Part shown: in pieces, positions 1 through 5,929 of the stretch
Layout of the letters: each line of letters opens with the position of its first letter
Numbering within the stretch: the first letter of the stretch is position 1
NCBI GenBank assembly: GCA_016840965.1
Contig: JAEORI010000025.1
Location: 1-6,646, forward strand
Direction of reading: 5' to 3'
DNA: 6,646 nt
Origin: Candidatus Thorarchaeota archaeon
Lineage (GTDB): Archaea; Asgardarchaeota; Thorarchaeia; Thorarchaeales; Thorarchaeaceae
Translations under genes and position numbers: made by a program
The notes under the pieces: generated by a model
Seen by the model: only the letters and a program-made list of their open reading frames with translations
Database searches by the model: none
What the model was told of the DNA's origin: nothing

Positions 1-507
1 AACCGCGGCATATGCTTTTGGTGATATTGGAAAATCCTCAAGCTCAATTGCTACTCGAAAACCTAGAGAGTGCGAGAGGACACCATAGCTCTCATTGTCA
101 ACACTTATGAAGGTGGTTTGAACATACCTAAGAGCGGCATAGGCATCTTGTGCCATTTGAGTGAAATCGGTTATGTCGAATTGAGCAATCGAGTCACCAT
201 GTCCTGGAAGGTCTATAGAAACTACTGTGAAGTTACGTCGTGCTAGCTCGATATTGAACGGAAACATTCCTTCCTTTGAACCTGTGAGTCCATGAATGGT
301 CAGGATAACTGGCATTGGTTCGTAGTGGTTTACCGATCTTGGCGAATAAATTAGAAGTTCAACAGATCTACCTGGCGCACTTTCAACTGACACCCTTGTC
401 ACAGAAACATCGCCCAATCCTCTATCTGCAGCCCATGATAGATAGAATGAAGAACAGATTAAGATGGATAAGATGAAAATGGTGAAGTAAAGCGGCTGTC
501 TATCCAT
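1..507 (-). CDS. alpha/beta hydrolase with N-terminal membrane anchor or signal peptide (partial, C-terminus outside window)
   Basis: The visible 169 codons encode the N-terminal part of an alpha/beta-hydrolase-fold protein. Residues 6-26 form a hydrophobic segment (YFTIFILSILICSSFYLSW) that is either a signal peptide, possibly cleaved after S-W-A26, or a membrane anchor, so the enzyme domain probably faces outside. Then come the oxyanion-type motif HGLTGS (72-77), the strand-loop IDLPGHGDS (98-106) and the nucleophile elbow SHSLG (145-149), with S147 the likely nucleophile. The elbow has Ser where Gly is usual (GxSxG). The acid and His of the triad would lie beyond the window edge. ATG at 507 is chosen because GGTGG (513-517) sits 5 nt upstream; an in-frame GTG at 516 overlaps that site and is less likely. 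It could be an esterase, lipase or peptidase; the substrate is unknown. The gene lies 154 bp downstream of the membrane-protein gene on the same strand. Confidence 0.85.
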   Translation of the reverse strand, partial: MDRQPLYFTIFILSILICSSFYLSWAADRGLGDVSVTRVSVESAPGRSVELLIYSPRSVNHYEPMPVILTIHGLTGSKEGMFPFNIELARRNFTVVSIDLPGHGDSIAQFDITDFTQMAQDAYAALRYVQTTFISVDNESYGVLSHSLGFRVAIELEDFPISPKAYAAV

Positions 508-609
508 GAAGTCCACCGTTTCGATGATATTCTTGACAATCTCAGTGACATAAAGCTGACGATGATTGATGAGTTACATAAGAAACTCATGAAAATGGTG
601 ACCCTATGA

Positions 610-661
610 AGAACCATCTTTCTTTCTGGGAAATAGGGGAAAAATAGATCGGGGTAAAGAC
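610..661 (-). terminator. possible pyrimidine-rich terminator after the membrane-protein gene
   Basis: Immediately after the TAA stop (662-664) the minus strand becomes pyrimidine-rich and includes a run of five T's (CTATTTTTCCCC). Archaeal RNA polymerase can terminate at oligo-T tracts without a hairpin, and no convincing hairpin is seen here. The rest of the gap to the hydrolase start (508-609) shows no gene. This is suggestive only. Confidence 0.25.
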
Positions 662-1717
662 TTAGGTCAATTGACTTCCGGTCTTTCTCATCTCCCATCT
701 GTTGACGCTTAGTAAGATGCCCATTAAGATAATGTAAATTCCAATGAAATTAGCCAAGAACAGCATTTCATTTGACTGAACATCTTTAGTTAAAAAAACT
801 GCAAGCATCAGTAGTATCCCAATTGGCACTGGACTACAACCACACCAGAAGGAGATTCCCTCTGTTTTAATCCCTCTTCTTGAAAGCATCAAAAAAAGCA
901 ATAGAACAAGGTCAACGAATAATATTGCTGATGCGAGATAGGGATCTAGAAAAATTGGTGAAATACCAAAAATCAGAATTAATAGAAGGAGGATATTCGA
1001 TCTTGAGTGGTTAACTCCTTTTATTACATAATTAATTCTTTTGGGAATAGGCTTAGGAGGTGGGATAAAGGGACCAAAAGGTATTTTCGTCTGGATTTTT
1101 TCGTCAAGGTTTTCTAATCCCATAATGGCATCTGGATAACTTCGTCCTCCCTTTGTTTCCATACCCCAGATCGATCCACCAAGAGAATGAGTAACGATTC
1201 CATCATCGCCATCTAGAGTGACGGACAGACCATCTTTAGGAAAGACATCATTTCCCAGTATTTTGGGTATATCATAACATCTTTGGAGTATGGTATTGAT
1301 TCTCTTGGATTTTAGAATCGCAGGAATCTCCTCACTCATCTGTGACTTTTGTTGACCTAGGAGTTCATCAAGAAACTCCTCGTACATAATGATACGAAGA
1401 TCTCCTACTGCGAAGAACCATGCTTCAACTTCACCATAAACTCCCAAGAAGATTGGTTTGATGACAAGACACTTGTCTGCACTCTGGAAAATAATGGTTC
1501 GGGGCACTCCAATCGCAAAGGCATAACAAATAGCATCCAGCGTAACAAAGTAGGGATCTGTATTCTCCTGCTGATGGAAGAGTGGATCAGTTGAGTAAAG
1601 AAAAGTTCCGTCTTCCTTGAATATAGTGATGCTGTCGTACCCCAAAGCATCTCGGGTTTCTCTCAGGATTTTTTCAGCTTCTTCAATCAGATGTGGTTCT
1701 GTTGACCTTTCCAACAC
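662..1717 (-). CDS. hypothetical protein: possible Roadblock/longin-like N-domain with four C-terminal membrane helices
   Basis: I do not recognise this 351-residue protein. Residues 1-235 are soluble. The pattern helix (10-25), two strands (28-33, 38-42), helix (56-69), three strands (73-78, 83-88, 96-104) and helix (111-122) resembles the Roadblock/LC7-longin type of fold, which is common in Asgard archaea; this is a topology impression, not a motif match. A Gly/Asp-rich stretch (163-200) and a Pro-rich linker (216-226) lead to four hydrophobic segments at about 241-257, 261-278, 294-309 and 317-336. A CxC pair (C292, C294) lies just before the third. The start is GTG at 1717: a TGA lies in frame just upstream and only a weak GTGAG precedes it. 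The gene begins 55 bp after the threonine dehydrogenase stop on the same strand, with no clear terminator between, so the two are probably co-transcribed. A membrane-tethered regulatory or scaffold role is a guess. Confidence 0.75.
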   Translation of the reverse strand: MLERSTEPHLIEEAEKILRETRDALGYDSITIFKEDGTFLYSTDPLFHQQENTDPYFVTLDAICYAFAIGVPRTIIFQSADKCLVIKPIFLGVYGEVEAWFFAVGDLRIIMYEEFLDELLGQQKSQMSEEIPAILKSKRINTILQRCYDIPKILGNDVFPKDGLSVTLDGDDGIVTHSLGGSIWGMETKGGRSYPDAIMGLENLDEKIQTKIPFGPFIPPPKPIPKRINYVIKGVNHSRSNILLLLILIFGISPIFLDPYLASAILFVDLVLLLFLMLSRRGIKTEGISFWCGCSPVPIGILLMLAVFLTKDVQSNEMLFLANFIGIYIILMGILLSVNRWEMRKTGSQLT

Positions 1718-1772
1718 TACTCACAAGTTAGTTCTTGGACATCCAGTGCTTATCCTTTTTGGCTTACAGGTT

Positions 1773-2726
1773 TTAGTAACTTACACCGAGCTTTTTCGAG
1801 AGCTTCTCAAGCATATCCTTGACCATCGTTTGAAGGTCATAGTCTGGTTTCCAACCCCATTCCTCACGGGCTGCACTATCGTCTAGTGATGCAGGCCAAG
1901 ACTCTGCTATTTCCTGCCTATAATCAGGTTCATAACTTATTTCAAATGCAGGAATGTGCTTTTTAATTTCCGCAGCAATCTCCTCTGGTGCAAAGCTCAT
2001 TGCAGTGATGTTGAAACTTCTGTGTTTCAATCTGCTTGCGTCAGCTTCAATCAGGTCTATGGTGCATTTTGTGCAATCAGGCATATACATCATAGGTAGA
2101 TAGGTTCCCTTGTCAAGAAACGAGGTGTACTTCTTGTGTTTTAGTGCCTCATAGAAAATCTCAACAGCATAGTCAGTTGTACCCCCACCTGGAAGTGCCT
2201 CTGAACTGATTATACCGGGGTAACGCAATGAGCGGAAATCTACGCCATAACGTTTGACATAGTATTCGCCCCATAATTCAATGAAGACTTTAGAGACCCC
2301 GTATGCTGTTGTTGGTCTTGTGATGACATCATTTGGTGTGTTTTCTTTTGGAGTACTAGGTCCAAAAGCTGCAATCGAACTTGGAATCATGACCTGATCC
2401 AGTTCAAGAATCCTAACAGCTTCGAGGACATTGTAAGACCCCTCAATATTGGTCCTATAGGCCAGTTGGGGGTTCTTTTCACCAACCCCTGAAAGAACTG
2501 ATGCATTATGTATCACGATATCGATTTCATTATCAACAAGCATTGCTTGCAGCTGGTTTTCGTCAAGCACGTCGAGCTGTAAATAGGGTCCGTCTTTCTT
2601 GAGAATTTCAGGAGGTTTTTTTCTTCCAGTGGCAACGACATTGTCGCCACCATATTTCTTCCTCAAAGCACCAATTAGCTCGGTCCCAATTTGACCATAA
2701 CTGCCAGTCACCAATATCCGTTTCAT
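1773..2726 (-). CDS. tdh: L-threonine 3-dehydrogenase, SDR (UDP-galactose-epimerase-like) type
   Basis: This cytosolic enzyme oxidises L-threonine with NAD+ to 2-amino-3-ketobutyrate, which is then cleaved to glycine and acetyl-CoA or decays to aminoacetone. The 317 residues match the usual length of the short-chain TDH family, which is distinct from the zinc-dependent medium-chain enzyme. Visible features are the Rossmann motif GSYGQIG (8-14), an NAD-binding acidic turn LDV (51-53), HNAS (73-76), PSSIAAFGP (115-123), and the catalytic pair Y142 and K146 in YGVSK. The family-typical stretches are RYPGIIS (168-174), PGGGTTDYAVEIF (179-191) and LPMMYMPD (210-217); the last two separate TDH from general sugar epimerases. 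The ATG at 2726 follows a weak GGGTTGAT site. No kbl (aminoketobutyrate CoA ligase) gene is in the window. The membrane-protein gene follows by 55 bp in the same direction. Confidence 0.93.
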   Translation of the reverse strand: MKRILVTGSYGQIGTELIGALRKKYGGDNVVATGRKKPPEILKKDGPYLQLDVLDENQLQAMLVDNEIDIVIHNASVLSGVGEKNPQLAYRTNIEGSYNVLEAVRILELDQVMIPSSIAAFGPSTPKENTPNDVITRPTTAYGVSKVFIELWGEYYVKRYGVDFRSLRYPGIISSEALPGGGTTDYAVEIFYEALKHKKYTSFLDKGTYLPMMYMPDCTKCTIDLIEADASRLKHRSFNITAMSFAPEEIAAEIKKHIPAFEISYEPDYRQEIAESWPASLDDSAAREEWGWKPDYDLQTMVKDMLEKLSKKLGVSY

Positions 2727-2780
2727 TCTATCAACCCTTAGGAGATGATGTGAATTAGTGCCTTGGCCGCGATATCTCAG

Positions 2781-2787
2781 TTTTAAG
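2781..2787 (-). promoter_or_regulatory. possible TATA-like element for the threonine dehydrogenase gene
   Basis: On the minus strand an AT-rich CTTAAAA, flanked by AAAA on the upstream side, lies about 55 nt upstream of the dehydrogenase ATG. With an archaeal TATA-to-start distance of about 25 nt, transcription would begin near 2759 and give a leader of about 33 nt. The match to the TTTAWAWA consensus is imperfect and other AT-rich stretches occur in the same 217-bp gap, so this is tentative. Confidence 0.2.
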
Positions 2788-2880
2788 TTTTGACCTCGCA
2801 GCCTTTACTACTTTCGTATGTTTTATGACATCTATTTTACACAGAGTAATTCCATAATGATAAAGAAACCACCATAGACA

Positions 2881-2942
2881 GTGAAAAAGTCAAAAAGAGA
2901 AAATAATTGATGGAGCTTCCAAGATATGAAGCTCCTCCAATT
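2881..2942 (-). terminator. hairpin plus T-rich terminator of the pyruvate phosphate dikinase gene
   Basis: Directly after the dikinase stop codon there is a perfect 8-bp inverted repeat, GGAGCTTC (2912-2919) and GAAGCTCC (2928-2935), with an 8-nt loop. After a 2-bp mismatch it is extended by AATTG/CAATT (2905-2909, 2938-2942). In the direction of transcription the stem is followed by T-rich sequence with two T5 runs (within 2881-2904). This is the layout of a classical intrinsic terminator. In an archaeon the T-runs alone could suffice, with the hairpin perhaps protecting the mRNA 3' end. Confidence 0.7.
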
Positions 2943-2943
2943 C

Positions 2944-5685
2944 TTATTTTGTTCTATCTTTCAGAAGAAGCCAATCAACTGATTTTATCGCTGCTTGAGC
3001 AGCAGCCAATCTGGCAATTGGTAACCTGTATGGTGAACATGAAACATAGTTTAATCCTATTTCGTGGAAGAATTCAACAGATCGAGGGTCTCCACCATGC
3101 TCTCCACACACTCCAAGTTTGATGTCCGGACGAGTCTTTCGTCCTCTCTCGATTGCTATCTCAATGAGTTGACCAATACCTCTTTTATCTATGCTAACGA
3201 ATGGGTCATTTCTCAGGATGTGTCGATCAAGATACTCAGGTAAGAATGAATCAATATCATCCCTGCTGAAACCGAAACCCATCTGTGAAAGGTCGTTAGT
3301 ACCGAAAGAAAAGAACTGAGCTGATTCAGCCATATCTCCAGCACGCATGCAGGCTCTTGGAATCTCAATCATTGTACCATATAAGTACGGGATGTCAAAA
3401 CCAACTTCATCTCGAACCTCCTTGTAGACCCGATCAACTATCAACTCCATTGTTTTGAGCTCAGCGGAACCAATAGTGACTGGAATCATTATCTCTAAAG
3501 AGACCTTCTTGCCTTCTTGCATTAGTTCTGCGCCAGCTTCAAGAATGGCTCTGACCTGCATCTCATAGACCTCAGGATAGACAATCCCTAAGCGCACACC
3601 CCGTAAACCCATCATTGGATTCTGTTCATGAATCTGCTCACCGCGTTTCCGAACATCATCAACTGTAATGCCTAACGAATGAGCAAGTCTTTCTTGGCCA
3701 ATTCTTGACTGCGGGACAAACTCATGTAAGGGCGGATCGAGCAAACGGATGGTTACTGGTAATCCATTCATAACCGCAAGAGTCGCCTTGATGTCTTCTT
3801 TTACATACGGTGCAAGTTCTTCAAGAGCATGCTGTCTCTCTCGCTTCGTGTTACTCAGTATCATTTTCCGGAGCAGGAATAGAGGTTCATCGCTTCCTTC
3901 CCCATAGAACATATGCTCCGTTCTGAGAAGGCCTATACCTTCAGCTCCGAACTTTAGAGCAATCTCAGCATCTTCAGGATTATCTGCATTTGCTCGCACT
4001 CCTAGTCTACGGTACTTGTCGATTAGACTCATGAATTCCTTTAGCTTCGGATTTTCAGTTGCCTCAATCATTGGCAACTCACCATCATAGACCAAGCCCA
4101 TCGTGCCATTGAGTGTGAGAAGATCACCCTCTCTGTATACTTTATCGTTAATAGTCAGTGTTTTCTCGAATGTGTTAATATCGAGACCTGTCGCGCCAAC
4201 AATGCAGCATTTACCCCATCCGCGTGTGACTAACGCAGCATGGCTCGTCATTCCTCCTCGAGCTGTGAGAATCGCATTGGCGGCCCGCATACCTTCAATG
4301 TCTTCAGGACTGGTTTCTTCGCGCACAAGAATTACTTTCTTGCCGTTCTTATGCCCTTCAACTGCAGCCTCAGATGTAAAGACAATTTGACCCGATGCGC
4401 CACCCGGTCCTGCTGGGAGCCCTCTGGCAATTGGCTTGACCTGAGCTTCTGCATTTGGGTCTAGTATCGGATAGAGGAGTTGCCCAAGTTGTTCTGGATC
4501 GACTCTTAGGATAGCTGCTGGTTCATCAATGAACTTAGTATGAAGCATATCCATTGCAATATTCAACGCTGCAGTAGCTGTCCTTTTTCCAACCCTGTGC
4601 TGAACAAGAAACAATTTACCTTCCTGAATCGTGAATTCGATATCAACCATGTCTTTGGTATCATTTTCCAGCGTATTCTTTATGTCAACAAGCTGTTCGT
4701 AAATATCAGGCATGGTTTCTTCAAGTGTTGGTAAATCCTTGCTTTGTTCATTCTTACTCTCCTCGTTCATTGCATTTGGAGTTCGTGTACCTGCTACGAC
4801 ATCTTCGCCCTGTGCATTAATGAGAAACTCGCCATAGAAATTGTTCTCGCCTGTCGCAGGGTTTCGAGAGAACGCTACTCCTGTCGCGGAGCTGTCTCCC
4901 ATGTTGCCAAAGACCATGCTCTGAACTGTGCAAGCTGTTCCCCACTCATCAGGGATGTTCTCAATCCTTCGATACGCTACTGCGCGAGCTCCTCCCCAGC
5001 TCTTGAAGACTGCACCTATTGCAGCCCATAATTGTTCATACGGATCATCTGGAAATTCAACGCCCATTGTCTTTTTGATGGTGTCTTTGAAATCCTCCAC
5101 AATCTCCTTCAAATCCTCCACCTTCAGGCAGGTGTCAGTCAAGCAGCCCACTTCCTTTTTCTTCCTCTCGAGGATTCTCTCAAGACGCTGACGAATACCT
5201 AAGCCTTCTTCAGGCTCTATCCCTGCCGCTTTCTCCATGACAACATCGGAGAACATCATAATGAGACGTCGGTACGAGTCATAGACAAATCTCTCGTTCT
5301 GCGTTGTTTCAATGAGGCCTGGGATCGTGGATGTTGTTAGACCAACGTTGAGTACGGTTTCCATCATACCCGGCATTGAGCTTCGTGCTCCAGACCTGCA
5401 AGACACAAGAAGTGGATTCTTGGGGTCTCCGAATTTCATCCCCATGTATTCTTCAATCTGTGTCATAGCTTTTTTGACATCTGATTTGACCTCTTCACTT
5501 AATCCTCCAGATGCGAGGTACATATTACACACATTCGTAGAGATTGTGAATCCTGGTGGGACGGGGAGACCAAGTAATGTTGCTCCTGCAAGCGATGCTC
5601 CCTTACCTCCCAATAGGTTCTTCATTGAGGCATTTCCATCTGCTTTTCCTGCACCAACCGTGTAGACGTGTTTCTCCTTACTCAT
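2944..5685 (-). CDS. ppdK: pyruvate, phosphate dikinase
   Basis: This enzyme interconverts pyruvate + ATP + Pi with PEP + AMP + PPi in the cytosol, linking pyruvate to gluconeogenesis or running toward pyruvate in PPi-based glycolysis. All three domains are present (numbering from ATG 5703; subtract 6 for ATG 5685). The N-terminal ATP-grasp part has LLGGKGASL (30-38), SCRSGARSSMPGMMETVLN (101-119) and the QHR motif (368-370). The swivelling phosphohistidine domain has GGMTSHAA (483-490), with catalytic H488 and T486 at the position where plant and bacterial enzymes are regulated by phosphorylation. The C-terminal TIM barrel has RLLDPPLHEF (653-662), GLRGVR (699-704), IEIPRA (779-784), FGTNDLSQM (800-808) and catalytic C889 in YVSCSP. 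Its 913-919 residues slightly exceed the usual ~875. ATG 5685 is preferred because GGTGGG (5696-5701) precedes it by 10 nt, whereas ATG 5703 has no such site. The gene is flanked by its own terminator and reads divergently from the PLP-enzyme gene. Confidence 0.96.
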   Translation of the reverse strand: MSKEKHVYTVGAGKADGNASMKNLLGGKGASLAGATLLGLPVPPGFTISTNVCNMYLASGGLSEEVKSDVKKAMTQIEEYMGMKFGDPKNPLLVSCRSGARSSMPGMMETVLNVGLTTSTIPGLIETTQNERFVYDSYRRLIMMFSDVVMEKAAGIEPEEGLGIRQRLERILERKKKEVGCLTDTCLKVEDLKEIVEDFKDTIKKTMGVEFPDDPYEQLWAAIGAVFKSWGGARAVAYRRIENIPDEWGTACTVQSMVFGNMGDSSATGVAFSRNPATGENNFYGEFLINAQGEDVVAGTRTPNAMNEESKNEQSKDLPTLEETMPDIYEQLVDIKNTLENDTKDMVDIEFTIQEGKLFLVQHRVGKRTATAALNIAMDMLHTKFIDEPAAILRVDPEQLGQLLYPILDPNAEAQVKPIARGLPAGPGGASGQIVFTSEAAVEGHKNGKKVILVREETSPEDIEGMRAANAILTARGGMTSHAALVTRGWGKCCIVGATGLDINTFEKTLTINDKVYREGDLLTLNGTMGLVYDGELPMIEATENPKLKEFMSLIDKYRRLGVRANADNPEDAEIALKFGAEGIGLLRTEHMFYGEGSDEPLFLLRKMILSNTKRERQHALEELAPYVKEDIKATLAVMNGLPVTIRLLDPPLHEFVPQSRIGQERLAHSLGITVDDVRKRGEQIHEQNPMMGLRGVRLGIVYPEVYEMQVRAILEAGAELMQEGKKVSLEIMIPVTIGSAELKTMELIVDRVYKEVRDEVGFDIPYLYGTMIEIPRACMRAGDMAESAQFFSFGTNDLSQMGFGFSRDDIDSFLPEYLDRHILRNDPFVSIDKRGIGQLIEIAIERGRKTRPDIKLGVCGEHGGDPRSVEFFHEIGLNYVSCSPYRLPIARLAAAQAAIKSVDWLLLKDRTK

Positions 5686-5749
5686 CTTATCATTACCCAC
5701 CATATAACATGAATTCAGGTGAGACTCTAGCCTAATCTAAAGGCGAGAT

Positions 5750-5809
5750 ACAAAGTAGCACAATCGCTAATTACCAATTAGGGGAGTTTAATCCTCTATG
5801 CTACTTCGT
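5750..5809. repeat. nested inverted repeat that can fold as a three-way junction, between divergent genes
   Basis: An outer perfect 8-bp inverted repeat, AAGTAGCA (5753-5760) and TGCTACTT (5799-5806), is extended by AC/GT after one mismatch. It encloses two more inverted repeats. The first is CTAATT (5767-5772) / AATTAG (5776-5781) with a 3-nt loop. The second is AGGGGA (5780-5785) / TCCTCT (5792-5797) with a 6-nt loop and one G-T pair. The two inner hairpins share A5780-G5781, so in full form they compete. It lies 64-123 nt upstream of the dikinase start (ATG 5685) and 120 nt upstream of the PLP-enzyme ATG. It may be an operator for a dimeric regulator or a structured leader RNA; the sequence alone does not decide. 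It is not a tRNA: there is no T-loop or anticodon arm. Confidence 0.6.
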
Positions 5810-5825
5810 TATTCACTATGGTTCA

Positions 5826-5833
5826 TTATTAAA
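5826..5833 (-). promoter_or_regulatory. possible TATA box for the pyruvate phosphate dikinase gene
   Basis: The minus strand reads TTTAATAA here, one mismatch from the archaeal TTTAWAWA consensus. A start site about 25 nt downstream would fall near 5803, at the edge of the nested inverted repeat, so the dikinase mRNA would carry most of that structure at its 5' end. Only spacing and composition support this. Confidence 0.25.
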
Positions 5834-5856
5834 CTGTCTGTTGAGGCGTAATCAAT

Positions 5857-5928
5857 ATGTCGCGGTCATGCCGAAATCCTTTTTCAGGAGTTGTATCCGT
5901 CATGTGTGTCTTCATGGGAGGATTGTAG
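5857..5928 (+). CDS. candidate 23-codon leader ORF just before the PLP-enzyme gene
   Basis: An ATG at 5857 opens a 23-codon frame that ends in TAG at 5926-5928, one base before the ATG of the PLP-enzyme gene. It is preceded by GAGGCG (5843-5848) with an 8-nt spacer, a plausible ribosome-binding site. The peptide contains two cysteines (positions 5 and 17), and its last codons contain the GGGAGG used by the next gene. If translated, it could couple or attenuate translation of the downstream enzyme. A frame this short is easily met by chance, so it is a candidate only. Confidence 0.2.
   Translation: MSRSCRNPFSGVVSVMCVFMGGL
5916..5923 (+). promoter_or_regulatory. ribosome-binding site that fixes the PLP-enzyme start
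   Basis: GGGAGGAT, closely complementary to the 3' end of 16S rRNA, ends 6 nt before the ATG at 5930. It is the strongest such site in the window and supports 5930 over the internal ATG at codon 6. Confidence 0.7.
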
Positions 5929-5929
5929 A

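Noticed and set aside
473..601. A 13-bp direct repeat ATGAAAATGGTGA at 473-485 and 589-601.
   Set aside because: One repeat of this length is about what chance gives in a window of this size, the copies are out of frame with each other, and no target-site or mobile-element signature surrounds them.
472..609. A 45-codon plus-strand open frame with protein-like composition (charged, helix-like) overlapping the hydrolase 5' end.
   Set aside because: It has no usable start codon before position 562 and no ribosome-binding site, and its first 36 bases lie antisense to the hydrolase start. A relic of a lost gene is possible but cannot be supported.
666..675. A 10-bp palindrome GTCAATTGAC at the end of the membrane-protein gene.
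   Set aside because: It is within the last codons, lacks a loop or T-run to act as a terminator, and is short enough to be chance.
459..698. A 79-codon minus-strand open frame spanning the gap between the hydrolase and the membrane protein.
   Set aside because: It overlaps the ends of both real genes in another frame, has Ser/Phe/Arg-rich composition typical of a chance frame, and shows no recognisable domain.
1617..1886. An 89-codon plus-strand frame across the gap between the threonine dehydrogenase and membrane-protein genes.
   Set aside because: It is antisense to the ends of both genes, has no ribosome-binding site or known domain, and looks like a shadow.
4103..5665. Several plus-strand open frames of 64-117 codons opposite ppdK.
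   Set aside because: They lie antisense to a gene with clear conserved catalytic motifs, so they are shadows of its codon use.
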